A DNA stretch of 33,421 bases from an uncultured Oscillospiraceae bacterium (GTDB taxonomy: Bacteria; Bacillota; Clostridia; Oscillospirales; Oscillospiraceae), in NCBI GenBank assembly GCA_949841355.1, contig CATKZP010000024.1, positions 1-33,421 on the forward strand. Reading direction: 5' to 3'. The translations under genes and the position numbers were made by a program. The notes beneath the pieces were generated by a model. It was not told the origin of the DNA. It worked only from the letters and a program-made list of their open reading frames with translations, and ran no database searches. Positions 14,989 through 24,171 of the stretch are shown here, piece after piece; the stretch's first letter is position 1; each line of letters starts with the position of its first letter.

Positions 14989-15411
14989 ATGATGATTTCC
15001 ACAAAAGGCCGCTACGCGCTGCGGTTCCTGGTGGATGTGGCGGAGCATCAGGGGGACGGCTACGTGCCGCTGAAAGATGTGGCCGCCCGGCAGGAAATTT
15101 CAGAGAAATATCTGGAGATTGTGGTAAAGGAGCTGGTAAAGGGCGGCCTGCTTGCCGCCGCGCGGGGAAAGGGCGGCGGCTACCGCCTGGACCGCCCCCC
15201 GGAGGAGTACAGGATAAAGCCGATACTTGAGCTGATGGAGGGACCGCTGGTCCCCGTTGCCTGCCTGGAGCCGGGGCGGAATACCTGTCCCCGAAGCGGC
15301 CGCTGCCGGACGCTTTCCCTGTGGCGCGGGCTTGAGCAGGTCATCTCCGATTATTTGGCGCAGTTTACCTTGGCGGCGCTGTGTGGCGGTAGCTCGGAAA
15401 CAGCGCGTTGA
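14989..15411 (+). CDS. Rrf2 family transcriptional regulator (CymR/IscR-like)
   Basis: A 140-residue winged-helix protein. It opens with the family's I-S-T-K-G-R-Y-A-L-R, then has Q-E-I-S-E-K-Y-L-E in the recognition region and the G-K-G-G-G-Y-R-L wing. Cys residues lie at 92, 100, 106 and 132. The C-x7-C-x5-C cluster resembles the Fe-S ligands of IscR, though many sulfur-type Rrf2 proteins in clostridia have it too. AGGAGGG precedes the ATG. Divergent from metY-cysK, it most likely represses that operon in response to cysteine supply, as CymR does, or to Fe-S status; sequence alone cannot separate these. Confidence 0.88.
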   Translation: MMISTKGRYALRFLVDVAEHQGDGYVPLKDVAARQEISEKYLEIVVKELVKGGLLAAARGKGGGYRLDRPPEEYRIKPILELMEGPLVPVACLEPGRNTCPRSGRCRTLSLWRGLEQVISDYLAQFTLAALCGGSSETAR

Positions 15412-15484
15412 ATCCGCCCGCCCGGTCAAGGGCCGGCCAGCCCCGGCGGCGGACCCCTTTTGCATATGGCTTCTCCGTGCCCGG

Positions 15485-17353
15485 TCACTCTACCGTGACG
15501 CTTTTCGCCAGATTTCTGGGCTTATCCACGTCCAGCCCCCGGGCCACGCTGGTGTAATACCCCAGCAGCTGGAGGGGAACTATCGCCAGCAGTCCGGTGA
15601 AGCAAGGGGCCGTTTTAGGGATGTAGACGGTGAAATCCGCCGTGTCCTCTATGCTGTAGTGCCCATAACAGGTCAGCCCCATAAGGTACGCTCCCCGGGC
15701 CTTGCACTCCGCCATATTGCTGATGGTTTTCTCGTACAGATTGCTCTGGGTGAGCACGCCGATCACCAGGGTGTTGTCCTCCACCAGGCTGATGGTGCCG
15801 TGCTTCAGCTCCCCTGCGGCGTAGGCCTCGCTGTGGATATAGCTGATCTCCTTCATTTTCAGGCTGCCCTCCAGGCTGGCGGCGTAGTCCGCTCCCCGGC
15901 CCAGGAAGAAGATGTCCCGGGCGTTGGCAAACTTGGCGGCGAACCACTGGATACGGCCCTTGTCCTCCAGCACGCGGGCGATCTTGTCCGGCAGGGCGGC
16001 CAGCTCCTCAATGTATCCCGCATACTCGTCCTCCGCAAGTTTCCCCCGCACCTGGGCCAGCTGCACCGCCAGGGCGTACATGGCCATGAGCTGGGCACTG
16101 TAGGCCTTGGTGGTGGCCACGGCGATCTCCGGCCCCGCCAGGGTGTAGAGCACACTGTCCGCCTCCCGGGCGATGGTGGAGCCTACCACATTCACCACCG
16201 CCAGCGTCCGCGCCCCCCGCCGCTTCGCCTCCCGCAGGGCGGCCAACGTGTCCGCTGTCTCCCCGGACTGAGAGATGACGATGACTAAGGCGTTCTCGTC
16301 CAGCAACAGCCTGCGGTAGCGGAACTCGGAGGCCAGCTCCACCCGGACGGGGACCTCCGCCAGCTCCTCCAGGACGTACTGGGCCGCCACCCCCACATGC
16401 CAGGCGGAGCCGCAGGCCGCGATATGGATGGACGAGACGGACTGGAGGACCGCCTCCGTCAGCCCCGCCCCGGACAGGTCGATCCGCCCGTCCTTCAGCA
16501 GACTGTTCAGGGTGTCCCGCACGGCGGCGGGCTGCTCATGGATCTCTTTGAGCATGAAGTGTTGGTATCCGCCCTTTTCCACCGCCTGGGCGTCCCAGGT
16601 GATCTCGGTCAGGGGAAGCTCCACCTCGTCTCCATTGAGGTCGTAAAAATGGATCTCCCCTGGGCTGAGTCTTGCCGCCTGCTGATTGCCAATGTAGTAT
16701 ACATTTCGCGTGTCGTTCAGGATGGCGGGCACATCGGAGGCCAGATAGGTCTCCCCCTCCGCCACGCCGAGGATCATGGGTGAGTCCTTCCGGGCGGCGA
16801 AGATCTCGCCGGGATAGTCCTGAAACATCAGCGCCAGGGCATAGGACCCCTGTATGCGCACCATGGCCCGGGTGAGGGCGTCCACAGGGCCCAGCTTGTA
16901 TTTTTTGTAGTAGTAGTCCACCAGCTTCACCGCCGTTTCGGTGTCGGTGTCTGAATAAAAGGTGTAGCCGTGGCGTTCCAGCTTGGCTTTCAGCTCGGAG
17001 CAGTTCTCAATGATCCCGTTGTGGACCCCCACCACCTGAGACTCCACCGCGTCGGAGCCGGAGCTCACACCGCTGCCGCTGACGTGGGGGTGGGCGTTGA
17101 TGAGGCTGGGAGCGCCGTGGGTGGCCCAGCGGGTGTGTCCAATGCCGCAGCAGCCGGCAAGGGCCGCGCCGCCGTCTGTTTTCTCAGCCAGATTGCGCAG
17201 CTTGCCCACGGCCTTCACCACCTGGGCCGGCTCATCACCGTCCCGGACGGCCAGGCCCGCCGAGTCATAGCCCCGGTATTCCAGCTTGGCCAGCCCGTCC
17301 AGCAAAATGGGGGCGGCCTGCCGCCGCCCGGTAAAGCCTACGATTCCGCACAT
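15485..17353 (-). CDS. glmS: Glutamine-fructose-6-phosphate aminotransferase (isomerising)
   Basis: A 622-residue enzyme making glucosamine-6-phosphate for cell-wall synthesis from glutamine and fructose-6-phosphate. The N-terminal nucleophile Cys2 (MCGIVG) opens a class II amidotransferase domain with R-G-Y-D-S-A-G, H-T-R-W-A-T-H-G and G-V-H-N-G-I-I-E-N. Two SIS sugar-isomerase domains follow (A-C-G-S-A-W-H, S-Q-S-G-E-T-A-D-T) and the C-terminus is the conserved D-K-P-R-N-L-A-K-S-V-T-V-E. GGGGGGAG precedes the ATG. It is transcribed divergently from glnA from its own consensus promoter. The leader is only about 30 bases, too short for a glmS ribozyme. Confidence 0.97.
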   Translation of the reverse strand: MCGIVGFTGRRQAAPILLDGLAKLEYRGYDSAGLAVRDGDEPAQVVKAVGKLRNLAEKTDGGAALAGCCGIGHTRWATHGAPSLINAHPHVSGSGVSSGSDAVESQVVGVHNGIIENCSELKAKLERHGYTFYSDTDTETAVKLVDYYYKKYKLGPVDALTRAMVRIQGSYALALMFQDYPGEIFAARKDSPMILGVAEGETYLASDVPAILNDTRNVYYIGNQQAARLSPGEIHFYDLNGDEVELPLTEITWDAQAVEKGGYQHFMLKEIHEQPAAVRDTLNSLLKDGRIDLSGAGLTEAVLQSVSSIHIAACGSAWHVGVAAQYVLEELAEVPVRVELASEFRYRRLLLDENALVIVISQSGETADTLAALREAKRRGARTLAVVNVVGSTIAREADSVLYTLAGPEIAVATTKAYSAQLMAMYALAVQLAQVRGKLAEDEYAGYIEELAALPDKIARVLEDKGRIQWFAAKFANARDIFFLGRGADYAASLEGSLKMKEISYIHSEAYAAGELKHGTISLVEDNTLVIGVLTQSNLYEKTISNMAECKARGAYLMGLTCYGHYSIEDTADFTVYIPKTAPCFTGLLAIVPLQLLGYYTSVARGLDVDKPRNLAKSVTVE

Positions 17354-17388
17354 GACATGTACTCCCCCCGTCGAAGCTGTTGTGCTCT

Positions 17389-17417
17389 ATTATATTCCCA
17401 TCGTGTTCCACTGTCAA
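17389..17417 (-). promoter_or_regulatory. glmS promoter
   Basis: On the minus strand, TTGACA (17412-17417), a 17-base spacer and a perfect TATAAT (17389-17394): a fully consensus sigma-A promoter about 30 bases before the ATG. Confidence 0.8.
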
Positions 17418-17532
17418 TTGGTTTGCCTTCAAAACTGCAAGATTAGAATGTTAAACTTGCATATAAAGGCGTTGCTGTTGTGCCATATCCTTGTAATACG
17501 CAATAAAATATGTTTAAATTGCAAATGTCATC

Positions 17533-17561
17533 TTGACTTTCATGCTTCTACCGGCTATACT
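17533..17561 (+). promoter_or_regulatory. glnA promoter in the 303-base glmS-glnA gap
   Basis: TTGACT (17533-17538), a 17-base spacer and TATACT (17556-17561), with transcription expected from about 17568. Just upstream lies TTGCAA-N4-CATCTTG (17519-17535), which resembles TTGCAA-N5-CATCTTG at the amt promoter. Further upstream is an inverted pair TGCAAG-N14-CTTGCA (17436-17461). The rest of this gap is AT-rich without a coding frame. Confidence 0.75.
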
Positions 17562-17568
17562 GGCCGTA

Positions 17569-17627
17569 GTTCAGGCGTGAACAACGGCGTTCCGACCCGG
17601 AAGGGGGAGGAGCGCCGATTTCTATTT
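17569..17627 (+). promoter_or_regulatory. glnA leader: terminator with competing hexaloop antiterminator
   Basis: Three exclusive structures can be drawn. Hairpin 1 is GTTCA-GGCG-TGAAC (17569-17582), right at the expected 5' end. Hairpin 2 is GAAC-AACGGC-GTTC (17579-17592), whose hexaloop has A at position 1 and G at position 4, as in ANTAR-bound RNA. Hairpin 3 is a terminator, CGGCGTTCC (17585-17593) with GGAGCGCCG (17609-17617), nine pairs including one G-U, followed by ATTTCTATTT. Hairpin 2 uses the 5' arm of hairpin 3, and hairpin 1 uses the 5' arm of hairpin 2. Only one hexaloop hairpin is visible. Confidence 0.6.
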
Positions 17628-17656
17628 CGCGGGGAAACAGAAAGGGGATCTCATTT

Positions 17657-18988
17657 ATGGGCTGCAGCAGAGAGGATATCATTCGAATGGTGAAAGAGGA
17701 GGATGTAAAATTCATCCGAATGCAGTTCACCGACATCTTTGGCCAGCTGAAAAACGTGGCCATCACCGCCTCCCAGATCGAGAAGGCCGTGGACAACCAG
17801 ATCATGATCGACGGCTCCTCCATCGAGGGGTTTGTCCGCATCAACGAGTCGGACCAGTATCTCTGGCCCGACCTGGACAGCTTTGTCATCTTCCCCTGGC
17901 GGCCCCAGCACGGCAAGGTGGCCCGGCTGATCTGCGATGTGCACAACCCGGACGGTACTCCCTTTGTGGGCGACCCCCGGGGGGTGCTGGAGCGGGTGCT
18001 GGAGAAAGCGAAGGCCATGGGCTACGACACCTTCAACGTGGGCCCCGAGGCGGAGTTCTTCCTGTTCCAGACCGATGAGGAGGGCAAGCCCACCACCCGC
18101 ACCAACGATGAGGCGGGCTATTTCGACCTGGGCCCCCTGGATCACGGGGAGTCCACCCGGCGGGAGATCTGCCTGGCGCTGGAGGAGATGGGCTATGAGA
18201 TCGAGGCCAGCCACCACGAGGTGGCTCAGGGCCAGCACGAGATCGACTTCAAGTACGCCCCCGCCCTCCAGTGCGCCGACAAGATCATGACCTTCAAGCT
18301 GGCGGTGAAGACCCTGGCTCAGAAAAACGGACTCCACGCCACCTTCATGCCCAAGCCCATCTTCGGCATCAACGGCTCGGGAATGCACACCAACATGTCC
18401 CTGTTCCGCGGCGGGAAAAACGTGTTCTTCGACGAGAACGGTTCCAAGGGCCTGTCCAGGGAGGCGTATGCTTTCATCGCGGGCATCCTGGCCCACATGA
18501 AGGGCATGGCCGCCGTCACCAACCCCCTGGTCAACTCCTACAAACGGTTGGTCCCCGGCTACGAGGCTCCCTGCTATCTGGCCTGGTCCGCCTCCAACCG
18601 TTCCGCCCTCATCCGCATCCCCGCCGCCCGGGGACAGGCCACCCGGGTGGAGCTGCGCTGCCCCGACCCGGCCTGCAACCCCTACCTGTCTTTGGCCGTC
18701 TGCCTGGCGGCGGGGCTGGACGGCATCGAGAAGGGGATGACCCCGCCGGAGGAGATCACCGAGAACATCTTCGCCATGTCTCCGGCGGAACGGCAGGCCA
18801 AGGGCATCGAGGCCCTGCCCGGCTCCCTGGAGGAGGCCCTCATCGCCATGAAGAAGGACACGCTGGTGATGGATACCCTGGGCCAGCACGTTTCCAGCCA
18901 GTACATCGCCGGAAAAGAGGCGGAGTGGGACGAGTACCGCACCCGCGTTTCCAGCTGGGAGCGGGACAAATACATGATGAACTACTGA
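17657..18988 (+). CDS. glnA: Glutamine synthetase, type I-alpha
   Basis: A 443-residue cytoplasmic enzyme joining ammonia to glutamate using ATP; it forms dodecamers. Visible motifs are D-G-S-S-I-E-G-F near residue 54, the metal and ATP sites around [14 protein letters not shown] near 237-242 and R-x-P-A-A-R-G near 320. The length and the absence of the adenylylation-loop motif place it in the I-alpha group of Firmicutes, which is controlled by feedback and transcription and not by adenylylation. AAAGGGG precedes the ATG. It is followed after 25 bases by the ANTAR gene. The leader suggests control by transcription termination. Confidence 0.97.
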   Translation: MGCSREDIIRMVKEEDVKFIRMQFTDIFGQLKNVAITASQIEKAVDNQIMIDGSSIEGFVRINESDQYLWPDLDSFVIFPWRPQHGKVARLICDVHNPDGTPFVGDPRGVLERVLEKAKAMGYDTFNVGPEAEFFLFQTDEEGKPTTRTNDEAGYFDLGPLDHGESTRREICLALEEMGYEIEASHHEVAQGQHEIDFKYAPALQCADKIMTFKLAVKTLAQKNGLHATFMPKPIFGINGSGMHTNMSLFRGGKNVFFDENGSKGLSREAYAFIAGILAHMKGMAAVTNPLVNSYKRLVPGYEAPCYLAWSASNRSALIRIPAARGQATRVELRCPDPACNPYLSLAVCLAAGLDGIEKGMTPPEEITENIFAMSPAERQAKGIEALPGSLEEALIAMKKDTLVMDTLGQHVSSQYIAGKEAEWDEYRTRVSSWERDKYMMNY

Positions 18989-19013
18989 ATCTCCCGGAAG
19001 CGAGGTGAGGGCC

Positions 19014-19541
19014 ATGCGGCAGATCGTGGTGGCCTTTGAGCGCCAGTCCAACTGCGATCGGCTCCGAGAAGCGCTGGAGAGTACGGGAGAATTTTCCTGC
19101 CTCACCTGCCGCAGCGCCGCCCAGGTGAAGCGGACGGTGGCCAAGCTGCGGCTGGACCTGGTGGTGTGCGGCTTCAAGCTGACGGACGAAAGCTGTGAGA
19201 CGCTGTATTTCGACCTGCCCCAGCGGTGCGCCATGCTGATGGTGGCCCCCCAGACCCAACTGGAGCTGTGCGCCGCGCCGGGGATATTCAAGCTGCCTGC
19301 CCCGGTGGGCCGGGGGTCGCTGCTGGCCTCGGTGCGGATGCTGGCCCAGCTGGCTCAGACCAGTCAGGCCCCCGCCCGGCGCAGCCAGGAGGAAAAGGAG
19401 CTGGTGGCGCGGGCCAAAGCATTGCTGATGGAACAGGACGGCATGACGGAAGCGGAGGCCCACCGGTGGCTCCAAAAGCGGAGCATGGACCACGGCGCAC
19501 GGCTGGCGGACACCGCCCGGCAGGTGCTGGAGAAATTTTGA
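19014..19541 (+). CDS. ANTAR-domain RNA-binding antiterminator with pseudo-receiver
   Basis: A 175-residue protein. The C-terminal 50 or so residues (about 122-175) form an ANTAR domain: a helical stretch with G-M-T-E-A-E-A-H-R-W-L-Q-K-R-S-M, then a final helix with A-D-T-A-R-Q-V-L. The N-terminal part (1-110) looks like a receiver (start R-Q-I-V-V-A-F, later a K-L-P after I-F), but the phosphoacceptor strand reads D-L-V-V-C-G-F, so the usual Asp is missing and the acidic pair is absent. It probably responds to something other than phosphorylation. The ATG at 19014 follows GAGGTG. Lying between glnA and gltB, it is the likely factor acting on the hexaloop leaders of glnA, gltB and amt. Confidence 0.85.
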   Translation: MRQIVVAFERQSNCDRLREALESTGEFSCLTCRSAAQVKRTVAKLRLDLVVCGFKLTDESCETLYFDLPQRCAMLMVAPQTQLELCAAPGIFKLPAPVGRGSLLASVRMLAQLAQTSQAPARRSQEEKELVARAKALLMEQDGMTEAEAHRWLQKRSMDHGARLADTARQVLEKF

Positions 19542-19542
19542 C

Positions 19543-19596
19543 CGGGCAGAGACGCCTGACAGAACGGGACGGCGCTCATTGGGCGGCCGTCCCGTT
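19543..19596 (+). promoter_or_regulatory. gltB leader: tandem hexaloop hairpins overlapping a terminator
   Basis: P1 is CGGGC-AGAGAC-GCCTG (19543-19558, one G-U). P2 is AACGGG-ACGGCG-CTCATT (19563-19580, one C-A mismatch and one G-U). Both hexaloops have A1 and G4, and four bases separate the two hairpins. The competing hairpin AACGGGACGGC (19563-19573) / GCCGTCCCGTT (19586-19596) has 11 perfect pairs and shares its whole 5' arm with P2. This is the described ANTAR-target arrangement. The tract after the stem (GACTTCATAT) is only moderately U-rich. Confidence 0.65.
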
Positions 19597-19629
19597 GACT
19601 TCATATGACCCCGAAAAGAGGTTTTCGCT

Positions 19630-22600
19630 ATGAGACAAAAGGAAACGCGGCCCGTGGCCCCCATGTACGACCCCCGTTTCGAGCACGACGCCTGCGGCAT
19701 TGGGGCCGTTGTGGACATCAAGGGCAGAAAGACCCATCAGACGGTGGACGACGCGCTGAAGATCGTGGAAAAGCTGGAGCACCGGGCGGGAAAGGACGCC
19801 GCAGGCGAGACCGGCGACGGCGTGGGTATTTTGCTGCAGATCTCCCACGGCTTTTTCTCCAAAGCGGCGGCGGAGCTAGGCTTTGAGCTGGGGGGCGAAC
19901 GGGACTACGGGGTGGGGATGTTCTTCTTCCCCCAGGACGACCTGCGCCGGAATCAGGCCATGAAGATGTTCCAGCTCATCGCAGAGCGGGAGGGGATGGA
20001 GTTCATCGGCTGGCGGGAGGCGCCGGTATGCCCCCAGGTGCTGGGGCGGAAGGCACGGGATAAAATGCCCCGGATCGTCCAGGGCTTCGTCCGCCGCCCG
20101 GAACGACTGGCAAAGGGGCTGGAATTCGACCGCCGCCTCTATATCGCCCGGCGGGAGTTTGAGCAGTCCAGCGGCGACACCTATGTGGCCTCCCTGTCCA
20201 GCAGGACCATCGTGTATAAGGGGATGTTCCTGGTGGGCCAGCTGCGGCAGTTTTACCTGGATCTGCAGGATGAGGACTATACCTCCGCCATCGCCCTGGT
20301 CCATTCCCGGTTCTCCACCAACACCGATCCCGCCTGGGAGCGGGCCCACCCCAACCGGCTCATCGCCCACAATGGGGAGATCAACACCATTCGGGGCAAC
20401 GCGGACCGGATGTTGGCCCGGGAGGAGACCATGTCCTCCCCGGTGTGGGAGGGGGAGCTGGACAAGGTGTTCCCAGTGGTGGACGCCAAGGGCTCGGACT
20501 CCGCCATGCTGGACAACACCCTGGAATTTCTGGTGATGAGCGGCATGGAGCTGCCCTTGGCGGTGATGGTGTGCGTCCCGGAGCCCTGGATGAACGACCC
20601 CAATCTCTCCCGTGCCCGCCGGGACCTGTACCAATACTACGCCGCCATGATGGAGCCCTGGGACGGCCCCGCCGCCATCCTGTTCTCCGACGGCGACCAG
20701 GTGGGTGCGGTGCTGGACCGCAACGGCCTGCGCCCCGCCCGGTATTACCTCACCGACGACGGCCGATTGATCCTGTCCTCCGAGGTTGGGGTGCTGGACA
20801 TCGACCCTGCCCATATCCTGAAGAGATCCCGGCTGGAGCCGGGGAAAATGCTGCTGGCGGACACGGTCCGGGGCCGCGTCATCGGTGACGAGGAGCTCAA
20901 GGAGGGCTGCGCCGCCCGCAGCCCCTACGGCGAATGGCTGGACCGGGAGCTGCTCCAGCTGAAGGACCTGCCCATTCCCAACCACCGGGTGGAGACCTGC
21001 CCGCCGGAACGGCTGGCACAGGTGCAGAAGGCGTTCGGCTACACCTGGGAGGATGTCAAGGACGCCATCCTGCCCATGGCCCGAACGGGGGCGGAACCCA
21101 CCGCCGCCATGGGGGCGGATATCCCCCTGGCGGTGCTGGACCGCCGGGACCGGCCGCTGTTCGACTATTTCCGCCAGCGCTTCGCCCAGGTGACCAACCC
21201 GCCCATCGACGCTATCCGGGAGGAGATCGTCACCGACACCGCGGTGTATGTGGGGGATGACGGCAATCTGCTGGAGGAGCGGGCTGAAAACTGCCGGGTG
21301 CTCCAGATCCACAACCCCATCCTCACCTCGGTGGATATGCTGAAGATCAAACACATGGACCGGCCTGGCTTCCGCGTGGAGACGGTGTCCCTGCTGTATT
21401 TCAAAAATATGCCCCTGAAGCGGGCGCTGGACCAGATGAAGCTGTCCGCCGACCGGGCCTATCGCGGCGGGGCCAATATCATCATCCTGTCCGACCGGGG
21501 GGTGGACGAAAACCACGCGGCCATCCCCTCTCTGCTGGCGGTGTCCGCCCTGGAGCAGCATCTGGTGCGCACCCGAAAACGCACGGCGGTGTCCGTCATC
21601 CTGGAGTCCGGCGAGCCCCGGGACGTGCATCACTTTGCCGCCCTGCTGGGCTACGGGGCCCGGGCGGTCAACCCCTATCTGGCCCATGAGACCATCGGCC
21701 GGCTCATCGACGAGGGGATGCTGGACAAGGACTTCGGGGCGGCGGTGGACGATTACAACAAAGCCATCCTGAGAGGTATCGTGAAGATCGCCTCCAAAAT
21801 GGGCGTGTCTACCCTCCAGTCCTACCAATCCGCCCAGCTCTTCGAGGCGGTGGGCATCGCTAAAGATGTGGTGGACGAATACTTTACCAACACCGTCTCC
21901 CGCATTGGCGGCATCGACCTGAAGGAGATCGAGGCCATGGTGGACCGAAACCACAGCCGGGCCTTTGACCCCCTGGGGCTGGAGGTGGACCTTACCTTGG
22001 ACTCGGTGGGGACCCACAAGGCCCGCTCGGGACAGGAGGACCATAGGTACAGCCCCCAGGCCATCCATCTGCTCCAGCAGGCTGCCCGCACCGGGGACTA
22101 TGGCCTGTTCAAGCAGTACAGCGCTCTGGTGGACGACGAGAACTCCCCCCACACCCTCCGGGGGCTGATGGAGATGAAATACGCGGACGCCCCCATCCCA
22201 TTGGACGAGGTGGAGAGCGTGGAGTCCATCGTCAAGCGGTTCAAAACCGGGGCCATGAGCTACGGCTCCATCTCCCAGGAGGCCCACGAGTGTCTGGCCC
22301 AGGCCATGAACCTGCTGGGAGGCAGGTCCAACTCCGGCGAGGGGGGCGAGCGGCCCGAGCGGCTGCGAAACGGCCTCCGCTGCTCCGCCATCAAGCAGGT
22401 GGCGTCGGGCCGGTTCGGGGTCACCAGCGAGTACCTGGTGAGCGCCCAGGAGCTCCAGATCAAAATGGCCCAGGGGGCCAAGCCCGGCGAGGGCGGCCAC
22501 CTGCCTGGAAAGAAGGTGTACCCCTGGATCGCCAGGACCCGCTGCTCCACCCCCGGCGTGCCGCTGATCTCTCCGCCGCCCCACCATGACATCTACTCCA

Positions 22601-24171
22601 TCGAGGACCTGGCTCAGCTCATCTACGACCTGAAAAACGCCAACCGCAGCGCCCGTATTTCCGTCAAGCTGGTGAGTGAGGCGGGCGTGGGCACCGTGGC
22701 GGCGGGGGTGGCCAAGGCCGGGGCCCAGGTGGTGCTCATCTCCGGCTGGGACGGGGGCACCGGGGCCGCACCCCGGACCTCCATCCACCACGCGGGCCTG
22801 CCCTGGGAGCTGGGGCTGGCCGAGACCCACCAGACCCTCATCCAAAACGGGCTCCGCTCCCGGGTGGTGCTGGAGACCGACGGAAAGCTGATGACGGGCC
22901 GGGACACAGCCATCGCCTGTATGCTGGGGGCGGAGGAGTTCGGCTTTGCCACCGCGCCGCTGGTGACCCTGGGCTGCGTTATGATGCGGGTGTGCAATCT
23001 GGACACCTGCCCCGTGGGGGTGGCGACCCAGAACCCCGAACTGCGGAAACGGTTCAAGGGAAAGCCGGAATATGTGGTCAATTTCATGCGTTTCATCGCT
23101 CAGGAGCTGCGGGAGCACATGGCGAAGCTGGGTGTGCGCACCGTGGAGGAGCTGGTGGGCCGCACCGACCTGCTGAAACAGCGGGAACGCGCGGTGAACG
23201 GCCGGGCCGCCGCGGTGGACCTGTCCGCCGTCCTGGGCAGCCCTTACATCGGGGAGGGATATAAAACCCATTTCGACCCCGCTGACAGGTATGATTTCAA
23301 GCTGGAAGAGACGGTGGACCAGTCCGTGCTGCTGGCCAAGCTGGGAAACGCGCTGAAAAAGGGCCGGAAATGCCAGATCTCCCTGCCCGTCACCTCCACC
23401 CACCGGGCGGTGGGCACCCTGTTCGGCTCGGAGATCACCCGCCTCCACGGCGGCGGGCTGGAGGAGGACGCCGTCACGGTCCGATGTACCGGCGGCGGGG
23501 GCCAGTCCTTCGGCGCGTTTATTCCCAGGGGGCTGACCCTGGAGCTGGAAGGTGACGCCAACGACTACTTCGGCAAGGGGCTGTCCGGCGGCAAGCTGGC
23601 GGTGTACCCGCCCAAGACAGCGGCATTCAAGGCGGATGAGAACATCATCATCGGCAATGTGGCCCTGTATGGCGCCACCTCCGGAAAAGCCTTTATCGCG
23701 GGCCGGGCCGGAGAGCGGTTCTGTGTGCGCAATTCCGGAGCGGCGGCTGTGGTGGAGGGCGTGGGCGACCACGGCTGCGAATACATGACCGGGGGCCGGG
23801 TGGTGGTGCTGGGGGAGACGGGCAAAAATTTTGCCGCGGGCATGAGCGGCGGCGTGGCCTACGTCTGGGACCCTCGGCGGGACCTGTACCTGCGCTTGAA
23901 CAAGGAGCTGGTATCCCTGGAGCCGGTGGCGGAAACCCGGGACCTGGAGGAGCTGCGGGACCTGATCGCCGAGCATGTTCAGGCCACCGGCTCGGAGAGG
24001 GGCCGGGTCATTCTGGCGGATTTTGAACACAGCGCGGCAAGTTTCAAAAAGATATTACCACAGGATTACGCCAAAATGCTCCAGGCCATCGCCCAACGGG
24101 AGGGGCAGGGCATGGGCCGGGACGAGGCGGAGCTGGAGGCGTTCTACGCCGTGACGGGAGGCGCGCGATAA
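19630..24171 (+). CDS. gltB: Glutamate synthase, large subunit
   Basis: A 1513-residue enzyme that transfers glutamine amide nitrogen to 2-oxoglutarate. The class II amidotransferase domain starts after a short propeptide, with nucleophile Cys22 in D-A-C-G-I-G, and includes H-S-R-F-S-T-N and H-N-G-E-I-N-T. A central domain follows, then the FMN-binding synthase domain with the 3Fe-4S ligands C1116-x5-C1122-x4-C1127, and the C-terminal beta-helix domain rich in G-x-x-G-G repeats. The length is normal for bacterial GltB. AAAGAGG precedes the ATG. It overlaps gltD by one base (TAATG). The 1384-residue ORF on the opposite strand is a GC-driven shadow. Confidence 0.98.
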   Translation: MRQKETRPVAPMYDPRFEHDACGIGAVVDIKGRKTHQTVDDALKIVEKLEHRAGKDAAGETGDGVGILLQISHGFFSKAAAELGFELGGERDYGVGMFFFPQDDLRRNQAMKMFQLIAEREGMEFIGWREAPVCPQVLGRKARDKMPRIVQGFVRRPERLAKGLEFDRRLYIARREFEQSSGDTYVASLSSRTIVYKGMFLVGQLRQFYLDLQDEDYTSAIALVHSRFSTNTDPAWERAHPNRLIAHNGEINTIRGNADRMLAREETMSSPVWEGELDKVFPVVDAKGSDSAMLDNTLEFLVMSGMELPLAVMVCVPEPWMNDPNLSRARRDLYQYYAAMMEPWDGPAAILFSDGDQVGAVLDRNGLRPARYYLTDDGRLILSSEVGVLDIDPAHILKRSRLEPGKMLLADTVRGRVIGDEELKEGCAARSPYGEWLDRELLQLKDLPIPNHRVETCPPERLAQVQKAFGYTWEDVKDAILPMARTGAEPTAAMGADIPLAVLDRRDRPLFDYFRQRFAQVTNPPIDAIREEIVTDTAVYVGDDGNLLEERAENCRVLQIHNPILTSVDMLKIKHMDRPGFRVETVSLLYFKNMPLKRALDQMKLSADRAYRGGANIIILSDRGVDENHAAIPSLLAVSALEQHLVRTRKRTAVSVILESGEPRDVHHFAALLGYGARAVNPYLAHETIGRLIDEGMLDKDFGAAVDDYNKAILRGIVKIASKMGVSTLQSYQSAQLFEAVGIAKDVVDEYFTNTVSRIGGIDLKEIEAMVDRNHSRAFDPLGLEVDLTLDSVGTHKARSGQEDHRYSPQAIHLLQQAARTGDYGLFKQYSALVDDENSPHTLRGLMEMKYADAPIPLDEVESVESIVKRFKTGAMSYGSISQEAHECLAQAMNLLGGRSNSGEGGERPERLRNGLRCSAIKQVASGRFGVTSEYLVSAQELQIKMAQGAKPGEGGHLPGKKVYPWIARTRCSTPGVPLISPPPHHDIYSIEDLAQLIYDLKNANRSARISVKLVSEAGVGTVAAGVAKAGAQVVLISGWDGGTGAAPRTSIHHAGLPWELGLAETHQTLIQNGLRSRVVLETDGKLMTGRDTAIACMLGAEEFGFATAPLVTLGCVMMRVCNLDTCPVGVATQNPELRKRFKGKPEYVVNFMRFIAQELREHMAKLGVRTVEELVGRTDLLKQRERAVNGRAAAVDLSAVLGSPYIGEGYKTHFDPADRYDFKLEETVDQSVLLAKLGNALKKGRKCQISLPVTSTHRAVGTLFGSEITRLHGGGLEEDAVTVRCTGGGGQSFGAFIPRGLTLELEGDANDYFGKGLSGGKLAVYPPKTAAFKADENIIIGNVALYGATSGKAFIAGRAGERFCVRNSGAAAVVEGVGDHGCEYMTGGRVVVLGETGKNFAAGMSGGVAYVWDPRRDLYLRLNKELVSLEPVAETRDLEELRDLIAEHVQATGSERGRVILADFEHSAASFKKILPQDYAKMLQAIAQREGQGMGRDEAELEAFYAVTGGAR

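Noticed and set aside
17354..17411. glmS ribozyme upstream of glmS
   Set aside because: The promoter lies only about 30 bases before the start codon, too short for the ribozyme, and no ribozyme-like core is seen.
17562..17656. Glutamine riboswitch (glnA RNA motif) before glnA
   Set aside because: The known motif's junction and pseudoknot are not visible and it is known mainly from cyanobacteria; the hexaloop/terminator model fits better.
17651..19291. 546-codon open frame on the minus strand opposite glnA and the ANTAR gene
   Set aside because: It spans two genuine genes on the other strand and its composition mirrors their codon bias.
19876..24030. 1384-codon open frame on the minus strand opposite gltB
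   Set aside because: It is antisense to intact GltB, of low-complexity shadow composition, with no domain and no ribosome site of its own.
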